This document shows, in pieces, positions 18,929 through 28,836 of a stretch of 64,000 nt of DNA; within the stretch, counting starts at the first letter, position 1, and each line of letters starts with the position of its first letter. The notes below the pieces were generated by a model. That model searched no databases. It saw nothing but the letters and a program-made list of their open reading frames with translations, and had not been told where the DNA came from. Origin of the DNA: an uncultured Kiloniellaceae bacterium (GTDB taxonomy: Bacteria > Pseudomonadota > Alphaproteobacteria > Kiloniellales > Kiloniellaceae); contig CANLSF010000006.1 in assembly GCA_947493695.1 (NCBI GenBank), positions 186,001 through 250,000 on the forward strand, given 5' to 3'. The position numbers were made by a program, and so were the translations under genes.

Positions 18929-20296
18929 ATGCAGGATCACGTCGGCGACATCACCGGAATTGCGATCGTAGCCGTCGCGGCGCTGGCCTTTGGCATCGGG
19001 ATGCGACGGCTTGGGCAGCCGGCGGTGCTTGGATACATCCTGACCGGTGCGATTCTCGGGCCCTCGGTGATCGGTGTGGTCGAAAATCGCGATGCCATCC
19101 GGACGCTCGCCGAACTCGGGGTGCTGACCCTGCTCTTTGCCATCGGCATGGAACTCTCGCTCCGCGGTATTCGAGAGGTGTGGAAGGTCGCGCTGATCAC
19201 CACGCTACTGCAAATCACAGTTGGCCTGGGAGGCATGTTCGCGCTCGGCGCCGTTCTCGGCTGGTCCAACGAACTCAGCATCGTAATTGGTTTTGTAGTC
19301 GCCCTTTCGAGCACCGCCGTCGCGGTTAAAATGCTGGAGGAGATCGGCGAACTGCGCACGCGCGTCGGTCAGATTACCATCGGCATTCTGGTCGCCCAGG
19401 ACCTCGCTGTCGTGCCGATGATGCTGATCGTCGGCTCCTTCGGTGGCGAAGACGGCATCGGTATCGATGCCATCATAAAGGTCGTGCTGTCGGTCGCTTT
19501 CCTGGCGTTGCTGATCGTCTACCTCAGCCGGCGTCAAAGACTGCGCCTGCCCTTCGTCAAATCGATTGGCGGAGACGCAGACCTTACGCCGCTGGCGAGC
19601 CTGGCCTTCTGCTTCGGCACAGCCGCGGTCTCCGGACTGATGGGATTGTCACCGGCCTACGGCGCGTTCCTGGCAGGCCTTGTCATCGGAAATTCGACCA
19701 GCCGCAGAACCCTGCATCGCCACACCGCACCGATCCAGAGCATCCTGCTGATGGTGTTCTTTCTCTCAATCGGCCTCTTGATTGACTTCAGGTATCTGTT
19801 CGACAACATCGGTACCGTTCTCCTGATCGTGACCTTCGTCGCGATCTTCAAGACCGCGTTCAATATCCTCCTGATCGGATTTCTGGGCGAGAACTGGCCC
19901 CGTGCTTTTTTATCAGGTGCAATCCTGGCTCAACTCGGCGAGTTCTCCTTCATTCTGGCGGCCATCGGCCTGCGGTCCGGCGCCTTGACCGACGAGGACC
20001 ATCGCCTCATTGTCGCTGTGACGGTTGTCTCGCTGCTCGGCAGCCCCTTCTGGCTCGAAACCGCGCGCCGCCTGCATCGCATTACCCTGCTGGGGATTAC
20101 ATCCGGACGGGAGACTGTGCGCCTGACCTATGGCAAAGAACTTCTCGCGCTCTTCAAATCCACGCGAAAGGCAGAGCATGCGATGATCAACATCGCGAGC
20201 GGCGCCACGCGCTGGGTCGGTGACATCACCCCTCGCCGCGACCGCAATCGAGGGGTTCGCGGTACGGAAGACCAAGACAGGCCCCCGAAGGAATGA
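18929..20296 (+). CDS. CPA2-family cation:proton antiporter (KefB/RosB-like), no TrkA domain
   Basis: This integral inner-membrane protein has about 12 hydrophobic spans. It starts GIAIVAVAALAFGIGMRRLGQPAVLGYILTGAILGP, the signature of the Na+/H+ exchanger fold in CPA2. Later spans include LGVLTLLFAIGMELSL and the unwound-helix region SPAYGAFLAGLVIGNS. The C-terminal regulatory TrkA-N (RCK) domain of KefB/KefC is absent; the protein ends at 455 residues with a charged tail. It probably exchanges K+ or Na+ for protons; the ion cannot be read from sequence. Its stop overlaps an out-of-frame ATG (ATGA) at the front of the next gene's region. Confidence 0.9.
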   Translation: MQDHVGDITGIAIVAVAALAFGIGMRRLGQPAVLGYILTGAILGPSVIGVVENRDAIRTLAELGVLTLLFAIGMELSLRGIREVWKVALITTLLQITVGLGGMFALGAVLGWSNELSIVIGFVVALSSTAVAVKMLEEIGELRTRVGQITIGILVAQDLAVVPMMLIVGSFGGEDGIGIDAIIKVVLSVAFLALLIVYLSRRQRLRLPFVKSIGGDADLTPLASLAFCFGTAAVSGLMGLSPAYGAFLAGLVIGNSTSRRTLHRHTAPIQSILLMVFFLSIGLLIDFRYLFDNIGTVLLIVTFVAIFKTAFNILLIGFLGENWPRAFLSGAILAQLGEFSFILAAIGLRSGALTDEDHRLIVAVTVVSLLGSPFWLETARRLHRITLLGITSGRETVRLTYGKELLALFKSTRKAEHAMINIASGATRWVGDITPRRDRNRGVRGTEDQDRPPKE

Positions 20297-20357
20297 GCAA
20301 AGGCAGAATTCCACACCTGCACCGCCCCTCCAAACGAAAGCGCAAACGGAAGATCCT

Positions 20358-22187
20358 GTGGCTGAGACAAGTAACCGGCAAGATCAACTCAATTCAGCCA
20401 TCTCCTCGCATCGCAGCGGCAATCTGAAAGTCGCTCTCGCGGGTTACATTCACTATCTGGCATCCGCACCGGACCATCTGGAGATTTGCAGTCTGGCCGC
20501 AGAAGCGGCGTTCGGCCTGAAAGATTTCGCACAGGCCGCCAGTCTGCTGGGGCGTATTGCCAAGGCCCAACCCAACAATGCGCAGGCGCATTACAATCAT
20601 GGCGTTTGCTGCAAGGAGGCTGGCGATCAGAACGCAGCAGCCAGGGCCTTCAGCCAGGCAATCGCCATCCGGCCCGATTACGCGGCGGCGCAATTTCAGC
20701 TGGGCGTTTCACTCTCTCAGCTGGGGCAGCAGAACCTCGCTGTCGAAGCCTACCGCCGCGCGATAGAGCTGGAACCCGGCAACATCGAAGCTCTCTCGAA
20801 CTGTGCTGTCGCCCTGAAGGACCTACGACGCTTCAACGATTCCCTGGCGCTCTATCGCCGCGCCATCGCGCTGCAGCCAAATCATGCGGGCCTGAACTAC
20901 AATTTCGGTCTGGCGCTGGAGGGCACCGAACGCATTGAACAAGCCGTTGCCGCCTTCCGCAAGGCAACGGATATCAATCCGAACCTCACCCTCGCCTATT
21001 CGAGTCTGGCGCGCTGCATGAGCCGGCTCGGTCAACATGAAGACGCGGTCATCCACTATCGCAGAGCCTTGAGCCTTAAGCCCGGTTCAGCGGAACTGGA
21101 ATCCAAACTCGGGCTCGCGCTCCACGCGACCGGGGCCTTCGAGGAGGCGATAGTAGCGCATCGCTGTGCGCTGGAACGCACGCCGGAGTCCGAAACCTGT
21201 TTATGCGCGTTCGGTGAGACCCTGACCGCCTGCGGCCGCTATGATGAGGCGATCAGCGCTTTCGATCAGGCGCTCGAGCTTAAGCCTGATTTCCATGAAG
21301 CCATCGCAAAGAAAGGCCTCGCGCTCGAAGAACTGGGCCGCGCTACGGAAATTGTCGCGGATCTGAAACTGGCCCTGGAAAAGCAGCCGGATGCCACGGA
21401 TCTCGCTATGAGCCTCGCGCGATCGCTTTTGCAGTCCGGCGATGCTCAGGGAGCCATCGATGTCTGCGACCGTTGCTTGACGCGCCATCCCGGATTGACC
21501 ACGGCACTTGCCTATCGTGCACTGGCTTTGCGGGAGACCGAGAAGCTCGTCGCGGCGCGTGCATTGGTCGACCTGGAAGGTTTGATCCAGCCACTCTCCA
21601 TTCCGAAACCCAACAACTTCCAGAGCATCGCTGCGTTCAACGAGGACCTTTCCCGCCATATCCTGGCGCACCCCACCCTCTTGCGCGACCCGCCCGGACA
21701 TGCAACCAAGGCCGGACGCCACACCGGTGAGCTGTTGATCGAACCCAAAGGGCCGATTGCCGATCTTGAGAAAGCGATCAACGCCGCTGTCGAAAGCTAC
21801 ATGCGGCAACACCCAAAGGTTCCGGACCATCCCTTCCTGGCGCGCCAACCCAAGCGCTGGACCCTCAACATCTGGTCTGTCGTGCTGGAAGCTCAGGGGC
21901 ATCAGATTCCCCACATCCACCCTGCTGCCTGGCTGAGTGGTGTCTACTACGTCCAGATCCCCGAGATCGTCGCGCGCTCGGGCAACAATCACGCCGGCTG
22001 GATCGAGTTTGGTCAGCCTTCGGCGAATTTGAACTGCAGCGCGACACCTGAGTTGCGGGACATCCAGCCTGAAGAAGGCCTGATGGTCCTGTTCCCGGCC
22101 TACTTCTATCACCGCACCCTGCCGTTCGACACCGAGGGCACACGGATCAGTATCGCCTTTGACGTTCTACCCTTCGGTGAAAGCTAG
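20358..22187 (+). CDS. TPR protein fused to a C-terminal 2OG-Fe(II) oxygenase-like domain
   Basis: The track opens at GTG 20220, inside the antiporter gene. I prefer GTG 20358 (VAETSNRQDQLN), which has GGAAG about six bases upstream; the true start is uncertain. The first two thirds is a TPR array (units such as AQAHYNHGVCCKEAGDQNAAARAF and AGLNYNFGLALEGTERIEQAV). The last 200 residues match the putative 2OG-Fe(II) oxygenase family: LNIWSVVLEAQGHQIPHIHPAAWLSGVYYV, GWIEFG, then LMVLFPAYFYHRTLPF and RISIAFDV. The two halves suggest an enzyme that binds a protein partner through TPRs and hydroxylates it, which is inference. The stop is five bases before rnhB, so the two are probably co-transcribed. 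Confidence 0.85.
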   Translation: MAETSNRQDQLNSAISSHRSGNLKVALAGYIHYLASAPDHLEICSLAAEAAFGLKDFAQAASLLGRIAKAQPNNAQAHYNHGVCCKEAGDQNAAARAFSQAIAIRPDYAAAQFQLGVSLSQLGQQNLAVEAYRRAIELEPGNIEALSNCAVALKDLRRFNDSLALYRRAIALQPNHAGLNYNFGLALEGTERIEQAVAAFRKATDINPNLTLAYSSLARCMSRLGQHEDAVIHYRRALSLKPGSAELESKLGLALHATGAFEEAIVAHRCALERTPESETCLCAFGETLTACGRYDEAISAFDQALELKPDFHEAIAKKGLALEELGRATEIVADLKLALEKQPDATDLAMSLARSLLQSGDAQGAIDVCDRCLTRHPGLTTALAYRALALRETEKLVAARALVDLEGLIQPLSIPKPNNFQSIAAFNEDLSRHILAHPTLLRDPPGHATKAGRHTGELLIEPKGPIADLEKAINAAVESYMRQHPKVPDHPFLARQPKRWTLNIWSVVLEAQGHQIPHIHPAAWLSGVYYVQIPEIVARSGNNHAGWIEFGQPSANLNCSATPELRDIQPEEGLMVLFPAYFYHRTLPFDTEGTRISIAFDVLPFGES

Positions 22188-22192
22188 CAAGG

Positions 22193-22834
22193 ATGCCGGA
22201 TTTTTCGCTTGAGCGAGAACTCGCTGACGAACTGCGCGATCTTCTCACGGCCCCGCGGATCGTCGGCGTCGATGAAGTCGGGCGCGGTCCCTGGGCCGGA
22301 CCGGTTGTGGCCGCGGCTGCCTGGCTGGACCAGGACGCTCTGCCGGACCGCCTGACCAAGCGCCTGGACGATTCCAAGAAGCTCTCGAAATCCGCGCGTG
22401 AAGATATCTCCGCCCAACTCCATGACCTGGCAAAGGATGGCAAGGTGATCCTCGCGTTGGGGCAGGCCGAGGTCGAAGAAATCGACAGCCTCAATATTCT
22501 AAGAGCCAGCCTGCTCGCCATGTCCCGTGCCACCGCAGAACTCGCGTTTGTTCCGGACGGCGCGCTGGTTGACGGAAACAAACTGCCGGATCTCTCCTGC
22601 CCGGGCCGGACCGTTATCAAGGGTGACGGCCGCAGTCTGAGCATTGCCGCGGCCTCAATCGTTGCGAAAGTGTCGCGCGACCGCCAGATGGCTGAACTCG
22701 CCCAAAAGCATCCCGGTTATGGTTGGGAGCGGAACCAGGGCTATGGCACTGCGGAACATCGCGCAGGAATCGCCCGACTGGGAATCACAGCGGCCCACCG
22801 ACGCTCTTTTCGACCAATTCGTGAAGCAGAGTAA
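22193..22834 (+). CDS. rnhB: Ribonuclease HII
   Basis: RNase HII cuts the RNA strand of RNA-DNA hybrids and starts removal of single ribonucleotides from DNA. The active-site motif VGVDEVGRGPWAGPVVAAA carries the DE pair. The later acidic residues are in GALVDGNKLP and the SIAAASIVAKVSRDR motif is intact. At 213 residues it is normal length. It follows the TPR/oxygenase gene by five bases and precedes ccrM by about 50 bp. RNase HI (rnhA) lies at 53.6 kb. Confidence 0.97.
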   Translation: MPDFSLERELADELRDLLTAPRIVGVDEVGRGPWAGPVVAAAAWLDQDALPDRLTKRLDDSKKLSKSAREDISAQLHDLAKDGKVILALGQAEVEEIDSLNILRASLLAMSRATAELAFVPDGALVDGNKLPDLSCPGRTVIKGDGRSLSIAAASIVAKVSRDRQMAELAQKHPGYGWERNQGYGTAEHRAGIARLGITAAHRRSFRPIREAE

Positions 22835-22844
22835 TTAACACTTT

Positions 22845-23983
<1,139 letters not shown>

Positions 23984-24008
23984 AGATTCGCGCCTAGGCT
24001 GGGAACTC

Positions 24009-24914
24009 TTATCCCACACGCCCCTTCTCCGCGAGGAAATCGAGCAGCGCACGCACACGTGCGGGAAGCAAGCCACCCTGACCGAGGTAGACCGTATGGA
24101 ACTCCTCAAGGTCGCCGGGATTGCATTCTTCCAGTATCGGTACCAGCCGTTTTTCCCGAATGTCTTCACGGACCATGAAGACCGCCAGTCGGGCTAGGCC
24201 GACACCGGCGAGCGCCAGCTGTCTTAGAGCTTCGCCGTCGTTTGCCTGTACGCTCCCGACAGCTGGAATATTGACCGTCTTGTCACCTTGAATCAGCGGC
24301 CAGCCCTCAATACTTCGCGCATAGCAAAAGCCCAGTCGAAGATGCTTTTCAAGTTCATCGACGCGCTTTGGGTAACCATTTTTTTCCAGATACGACGGCG
24401 CACCAACAATCATCATCGGGGTGGCCCCGAGTTTTCGAGCAACCAGACGGGAACTTTTAAGCGGCCCGGCGCGAACCGCGACATCCGTTCGTTCCTCAAG
24501 AAGATCAATCACAACATCGGTTTGCGCAATGTCGAGCGAGACACCCGGGTAGCGGGCGATAAACTCAGGCACTAAAGGCGTCAGGATATGCGTCGCATAT
24601 GCGGCACTGGTATTGAGACGCACCCGGCCTTCGGGCCGTTCACCGGTTCCTGCGCTCAACTCAGCCTCATTGAGATCGGCCAGTACGCGTGTGCTGCGTT
24701 CATAAAAGGCACAGCCCTCAGGTGTGAGCTGCAGCTTGCGCGTCGAACGATTGAGCAAACGGGCGCCAAGGCGTGATTCCAGACGTGCAATCAATTTGCT
24801 CACCGCCGAGGGCGTCATACCTAATGTCCGGGCCGCGGAAGAGAAACCTCCCATTTCGACGACCCTGACAAAGACTTCCATTTCGCCGGAACGATTGACC
24901 TCAAGTCGCCCCAT
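24009..24914 (-). CDS. LysR-family transcriptional regulator
   Basis: The N-terminal winged helix-turn-helix reads GGFSSAARTLGMTPSAVSKLIARLESRLGARLL. The C-terminal effector domain follows with a typical periplasmic-binding fold. At 301 residues it is standard. It belongs to the branch with RSTRKLQLTPEG after the HTH, common in regulators next to oxidoreductases. It is divergent from an aldo/keto reductase gene, the usual arrangement for a LysR protein and its target. The effector is unknown. Confidence 0.93.
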   Translation of the reverse strand: MGRLEVNRSGEMEVFVRVVEMGGFSSAARTLGMTPSAVSKLIARLESRLGARLLNRSTRKLQLTPEGCAFYERSTRVLADLNEAELSAGTGERPEGRVRLNTSAAYATHILTPLVPEFIARYPGVSLDIAQTDVVIDLLEERTDVAVRAGPLKSSRLVARKLGATPMMIVGAPSYLEKNGYPKRVDELEKHLRLGFCYARSIEGWPLIQGDKTVNIPAVGSVQANDGEALRQLALAGVGLARLAVFMVREDIREKRLVPILEECNPGDLEEFHTVYLGQGGLLPARVRALLDFLAEKGRVG

Positions 24915-25106
24915 TGTGAATTCATCTCATAAGTAATTGTATTTCACGCAGTCTATCTCATCACAGATAAAACGACCAGATTGTGCAGCAGAGTTGATAA
25001 CCCTCCTCCGCTCAAAGCATTCCTGGAAAGTTCTTCATCGTGCCTCTCGCCCTCTCCGCACCGCCTAGCGCTAACTGCCATCTCATTGGCCGCAGCGCAG
25101 CCCACC

Positions 25107-25128
25107 ATGGGTGTCGCAATGCACCCAT
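25107..25128. promoter_or_regulatory. Inverted repeat ATGGGTG-N8-CACCCAT before the aldo/keto reductase
   Basis: This is a perfect 7-bp inverted repeat in the 290-bp divergent region, about 77 bp upstream of the reductase ATG. It may be an operator for the divergent LysR protein, although its spacing is not the classic T-N11-A. Confidence 0.4.
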
Positions 25129-25204
25129 CATAAGGCTCGGCCTGTTCAACAGCCGCTCATGCAGAATTTGACCTGATCCATTCCGCTAGAAAGGGAAACC
25201 CAAC

Positions 25205-26239
25205 ATGGAATACAGATACCTCGGTGCCTCCGGCCTCAAAGTACCGGCGCTCAGTCTTGGCACGGGAACTTTCGGTGGTAAGGGACCACTGTTTGGCGCC
25301 TGGGGGAATACCGATGCAAACGAGGCGCGTCGGCTGCTCGACATCTGCCTGGAAGCAGGCGTCAGTCTTTTCGACACCGCCGACGTCTATTCCGGGGGAG
25401 CTTCGGAAGAAGTTCTGGGTGAAGCCATCAGGGGACGACGTGACCAAACCATAATCTCCACAAAAACCACCTTGCCCATGGGCGATGGTCCAAATGATGC
25501 CGGGTCCTCGCGATCACGTCTAATCCGGGCCCTCGAAGATTCCCTTCGCAGGCTTGGGACCGACTACATCGACTTGCTGCAGCTGCACGCTTTCGATAGC
25601 TACACTCCAATCGAGGAAGTTCTCTCCGCACTGGATGATCTCGTCCGTGCAGGCAAGGTCCGGTATGTCGGCGCATCCAACTTCTCTGCCTGGCAGCTTA
25701 TGAAATCACTCGCGATCTCCGAAAAACGAGGCTATCCGCGGTACGTTGCACACCAGGCTTACTATTCGCTGATCGGTCGTGACTACGAGTGGGAACTGAT
25801 GCCTCTAGGTAAAGATCAGGGTGTAGGTGCGCTGGTTTGGAGCCCGCTGGGCTGGGGACGCCTTACCGGGAAACTGCGCCGCGGACAGCCCCTGCCCAAA
25901 CAAAGCCGCCTGCATGAAACCGCCGACTTCGCTCCCCCGGTCGAAGAGGAGCGGCTTTATCAGATCATAGATGCACTCGATGCGGTCGCGCAGGAGACCG
26001 GCAGAACAATCCCGCAAATTGCCATCAACTGGTTGCTAAAGCGGCCAACCGTTGCATCGGTGATCATTGGCGCCCGCAACGAAGAACAGTTACGCCAGAA
26101 CCTGGGCGCGGTAGGTTGGTCCATGACACCCGAGCAGCTTGCCAGTCTGGACGCCGCGAGCGAAGTTTCTGCCCCCTATCCATACTTCCCTTATCGCAGG
26201 CAGGAAGGCTTCGCCAGACTTAGTCCTCAGTTAGTCTGA
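25205..26239 (+). CDS. Aldo/keto reductase
   Basis: This NADPH-dependent (beta/alpha)8-barrel reductase opens with MEYRYLGASGLKVPALSLGTGTFGG. The catalytic tetrad is visible: Asp and Tyr in LFDTADVYSGG, Lys in IISTKTTL and His in DLLQLHAFD. The cofactor-binding end has VIIGARNEEQLRQNL. At 344 residues it matches the YghZ/Tas-like subgroup. A GAAAGGG ribosome site lies about nine bases before the ATG. It is probably controlled by the divergent LysR gene. The substrate aldehyde or ketone is unknown. Confidence 0.94.
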   Translation: MEYRYLGASGLKVPALSLGTGTFGGKGPLFGAWGNTDANEARRLLDICLEAGVSLFDTADVYSGGASEEVLGEAIRGRRDQTIISTKTTLPMGDGPNDAGSSRSRLIRALEDSLRRLGTDYIDLLQLHAFDSYTPIEEVLSALDDLVRAGKVRYVGASNFSAWQLMKSLAISEKRGYPRYVAHQAYYSLIGRDYEWELMPLGKDQGVGALVWSPLGWGRLTGKLRRGQPLPKQSRLHETADFAPPVEEERLYQIIDALDAVAQETGRTIPQIAINWLLKRPTVASVIIGARNEEQLRQNLGAVGWSMTPEQLASLDAASEVSAPYPYFPYRRQEGFARLSPQLV

Positions 26240-26313
26240 AGCAAACATCGTCGCCGACGATCTAAATCACGGGCCTATTTTTCTGTTTCCAAGACCAGGC
26301 ACAAATTCCTGAC

Positions 26314-26349
26314 CCGCGGCACGGGCTTTCCACAGCATCCGTGCCGCGG
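26314..26349. terminator. Strong hairpin between convergent genes
   Basis: CCGCGGCACGG and CCGTGCCGCGG form a perfect 11-bp stem with a 14-nt loop, midway between the convergent aldo/keto reductase and DUF2189 genes. There is no clean U-tract on either side, so it may act as an mRNA end-stabiliser or a weak bidirectional terminator. Confidence 0.55.
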
Positions 26350-26386
26350 ACTTGGGTAAAAAAGCCACATGCAGTGAAAGTCCGGA

Positions 26387-27181
26387 TTAATGCTCCACTA
26401 CCTTTCGGTAGAGACGCCAGGTCGCGTGCCCAAGCACCGGCATCACCACTGCAAGCCCGACGAAAAATGGAATCGACCCAAGGACCAGAGCCCCGGCAAC
26501 GATCATGCCCCAAATAGCCATCGTCACCGGGTTCTTGGAAACCGCTTTGACCGAAGTCTGGATCGCCACGCCTGCACCGACATCTCTATCGAGCAGCATT
26601 GGGAACGAAAACGCACTGATCGCAAGAACGGCCACAGCGAAAAGAAAACCGACGCCGCATCCCAGCGTAATCAGTGTCCAGCCGGCAGGCGTGGTAAAGA
26701 CCTGAGCCACGAACCCGCCGATTGAAGTGGGAACTTCGCCACCGAAGGAAAACTCGTAAATCGCCAGGGCCGTGACAAGCCAGACCAGGAAGATAACCAT
26801 CAGCAAGGCACCGAGGGCGACGATGGAGCCGATCGACGGTGAATGTCGGATCTCGAACACATCTTTCCAGGAAACCTCGAGGCCCTGTTCTCTACGGCGG
26901 CTCAACTCGTACAATCCAATCGCCGCCAATGGCCCAATAAGGGCAAAGCCGGAGACCAACGGGAAGATCAGCGGCAACAGGTCGTAACCGGCTGCCGCCC
27001 GCGCCGCCAAGAGCCCGACGATGGGATAGATAAGAACCAGAAGGACAATGTGACTTGGTTTTTCCCTGAAATCGGTCAGTCCTTTGCGCAGAACTTCCTT
27101 GAGATCCGTGACGTCGATACTGCGAACCGAAGGAAGCTCGGCAGCCTCCGCCTGATCTGAGAACACACCTGTCTTAGCCAT
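26387..27181 (-). CDS. DUF2189 family inner-membrane protein
   Basis: The protein has an N-terminal cytoplasmic segment (SIDVTDLKEVLRKGLTDFREKP) typical of DUF2189, then about six hydrophobic spans. Conserved-looking loops are LYELSRRREQGLEVSWKDVFE and LLDRDVGAGVAIQTSVKAV. At 264 residues it is full length. The family function is not known; members are often found in alphaproteobacteria as single genes, as here. No enzymatic motif is visible. Confidence 0.88.
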   Translation of the reverse strand: MAKTGVFSDQAEAAELPSVRSIDVTDLKEVLRKGLTDFREKPSHIVLLVLIYPIVGLLAARAAAGYDLLPLIFPLVSGFALIGPLAAIGLYELSRRREQGLEVSWKDVFEIRHSPSIGSIVALGALLMVIFLVWLVTALAIYEFSFGGEVPTSIGGFVAQVFTTPAGWTLITLGCGVGFLFAVAVLAISAFSFPMLLDRDVGAGVAIQTSVKAVSKNPVTMAIWGMIVAGALVLGSIPFFVGLAVVMPVLGHATWRLYRKVVEH

Positions 27182-27579
27182 GGTTTTTGCTCCTGCACCT
27201 CAGAGGTTTCCCGCCCTTTGGGTTGAGACAACCACCTATGCAGGGCACCTTCTGATCAAGGATTTCAGAGACTGACGCAGGTATCCTGAGACGCTCAAGA
27301 GATGAGTGGTCAGCCTCCAGGCACAAACGAAAACGGCGATATTCTGATCAATACGGAGTGGCCAGTGTGACCGTCGATCTGTCATGAGCCACTGCATGAA
27401 GGCTCTGATCCGAGACGGGCGGTCTGATCGGCCAGTTTCGCGATGGGCCGTTCTCCGCTTGCTTATGGTTAAGATATGCTCAGGAGTGAAGATTGTCACC
27501 TCACCCCTGGTTCACAAATCCGCCATAGTGCGCCGTGGTACCGTCAATTTGTCGACAGCGCGACTGTACGCCGATTGGA
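27182..27579. other. Intergenic region between DUF2189 and mutY
   Basis: About 400 bp upstream of the DUF2189 gene and downstream of mutY on the minus strand. The track ORFs (for example 27384-27599) show no family resemblance and no ribosome site. It should hold the DUF2189 promoter, which I cannot place. Confidence 0.4.
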
Positions 27580-28701
27580 TCAGGCGGCTGTTTGTTTGAG
27601 TGCGAGTTTCACGATCTTACGCATCACGCTGGGCAGCGCTTCCTCCGCCAGCCCGTCCACCGACACCCATTTGCTATCGGGTAGCGCCGCGCTGTCCTCC
27701 GCGACCTGACCCGCCCAGACATCAATCTCAAAATGAAAGTGGGTAAAGGTATGCCGCACCATGCCCGGCAGTTCGCGCCACTCAGTTGGATAAGGCAGAT
27801 GACTCATGGTCTCGCCTTCGCTCCAGGCCTCCTCCCGCCAAGGCGTGGAAGGGACTTCCATCATTCCACCCAGAAGTCCCTTTGGCGCCCGGCGACGCAG
27901 CAGAATGTTACCATCGGCGCGCTGAACCCAGAAGGCCACAGCCCGGCGCGTCGGGCGCTCCGGCTTCGGCATCTTTCGCGGCAGGGTCTCTGCGATGCCC
28001 TGCGCACGGGCCAGACAAGGCTCCGACAAAGGACAGAGCATGCATTTCGGTGTTCTGGGCACGCAGACCGTTGCCCCGAGGTCCATCATGGCCTGGGCGA
28101 AATCTCCGGGTCTCACGCTTGGTGTCAGCGAAGCGGTGTGACGCTTTATTTCCGGTTTAACGCCCGGCAATGGTTCCGTGAGTGCGAAGAGCCGCGAGAT
28201 CACACGCTCGATGTTTCCGTCCACGACTGCGGCGGGCCGGTCGAAGGCGATTGCCGCGATGGCTGCTGCTGTGTAAGGCCCCACACCCGGCAACTTTAAA
28301 AGTCCTTCTTCCGTATCTGGAAAGACGCCACCGAGCTCATCGGCGACGAAACAGGCGCATTTATGCAGGTTGCGGGCGCGCGCGTAATACCCCAGGCCGG
28401 CCCAGGCGGTCAGCACATCGTCAAGGCTGGCCGCAGCCAGATCCTCCACCCGAGGCCAGGTTTCCGTGAAATTCACAAAATAGGGGGCGACGGCTGCCAC
28501 GGTGGTCTGCTGAAGCATGATCTCGCTCAGCCAGACTTTATAGGGGTCGGCGAGCCAGCCTGGCTTTCTGGAACCATTGCCCCGGTTCTTGCCCGCCGCT
28601 TTCGGGGGTATCCGCCAAGGCAGTTCCCGGGCGTGTCTGTCGTACCAGTCCAGAAGGCTTTGCGCTAACGTGGTCTCGTGTCGGCTGATTGTCCTATCCA
28701 C
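27580..28701 (-). CDS. mutY: A/G-specific adenine glycosylase
   Basis: MutY removes adenine mispaired with 8-oxoguanine in DNA. The helix-hairpin-helix is LPGVGPYTAAAIAAIAF, with the catalytic Asp in AAVVDGNIERV. The [4Fe-4S] ligands are intact in the standard C-x6-C-x2-C-x5-C pattern (CVPRTPKCMLCPLSEPC). A C-terminal NUDIX-like domain that recognises 8-oxoG follows (RAVAFWVQRADGNILLRRR). At 373 residues it is normal length. It is divergent from the DUF721 gene with about 135 bp between starts, a common alphaproteobacterial neighbourhood with dsbA and smc. Confidence 0.97.
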   Translation of the reverse strand: MDRTISRHETTLAQSLLDWYDRHARELPWRIPPKAAGKNRGNGSRKPGWLADPYKVWLSEIMLQQTTVAAVAPYFVNFTETWPRVEDLAAASLDDVLTAWAGLGYYARARNLHKCACFVADELGGVFPDTEEGLLKLPGVGPYTAAAIAAIAFDRPAAVVDGNIERVISRLFALTEPLPGVKPEIKRHTASLTPSVRPGDFAQAMMDLGATVCVPRTPKCMLCPLSEPCLARAQGIAETLPRKMPKPERPTRRAVAFWVQRADGNILLRRRAPKGLLGGMMEVPSTPWREEAWSEGETMSHLPYPTEWRELPGMVRHTFTHFHFEIDVWAGQVAEDSAALPDSKWVSVDGLAEEALPSVMRKIVKLALKQTAA

Positions 28702-28836
28702 CCTGTTTGCGTCAGCGCAGATTGATCGCTATCGCATATGGTCATTGCTTTGGCGGGCACTATACTGAGCGCATGCCCGAAGAAAACACCCGAACGCGTC
28801 GAGAGCACCGCAATCCAATACCCGAAGATAGTTAGA

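Noticed and set aside
21201-22112. 303-codon minus-strand ORF opposite the TPR/oxygenase gene
   Set aside because: It is a codon-bias shadow of a well-supported plus-strand gene and resembles no family.
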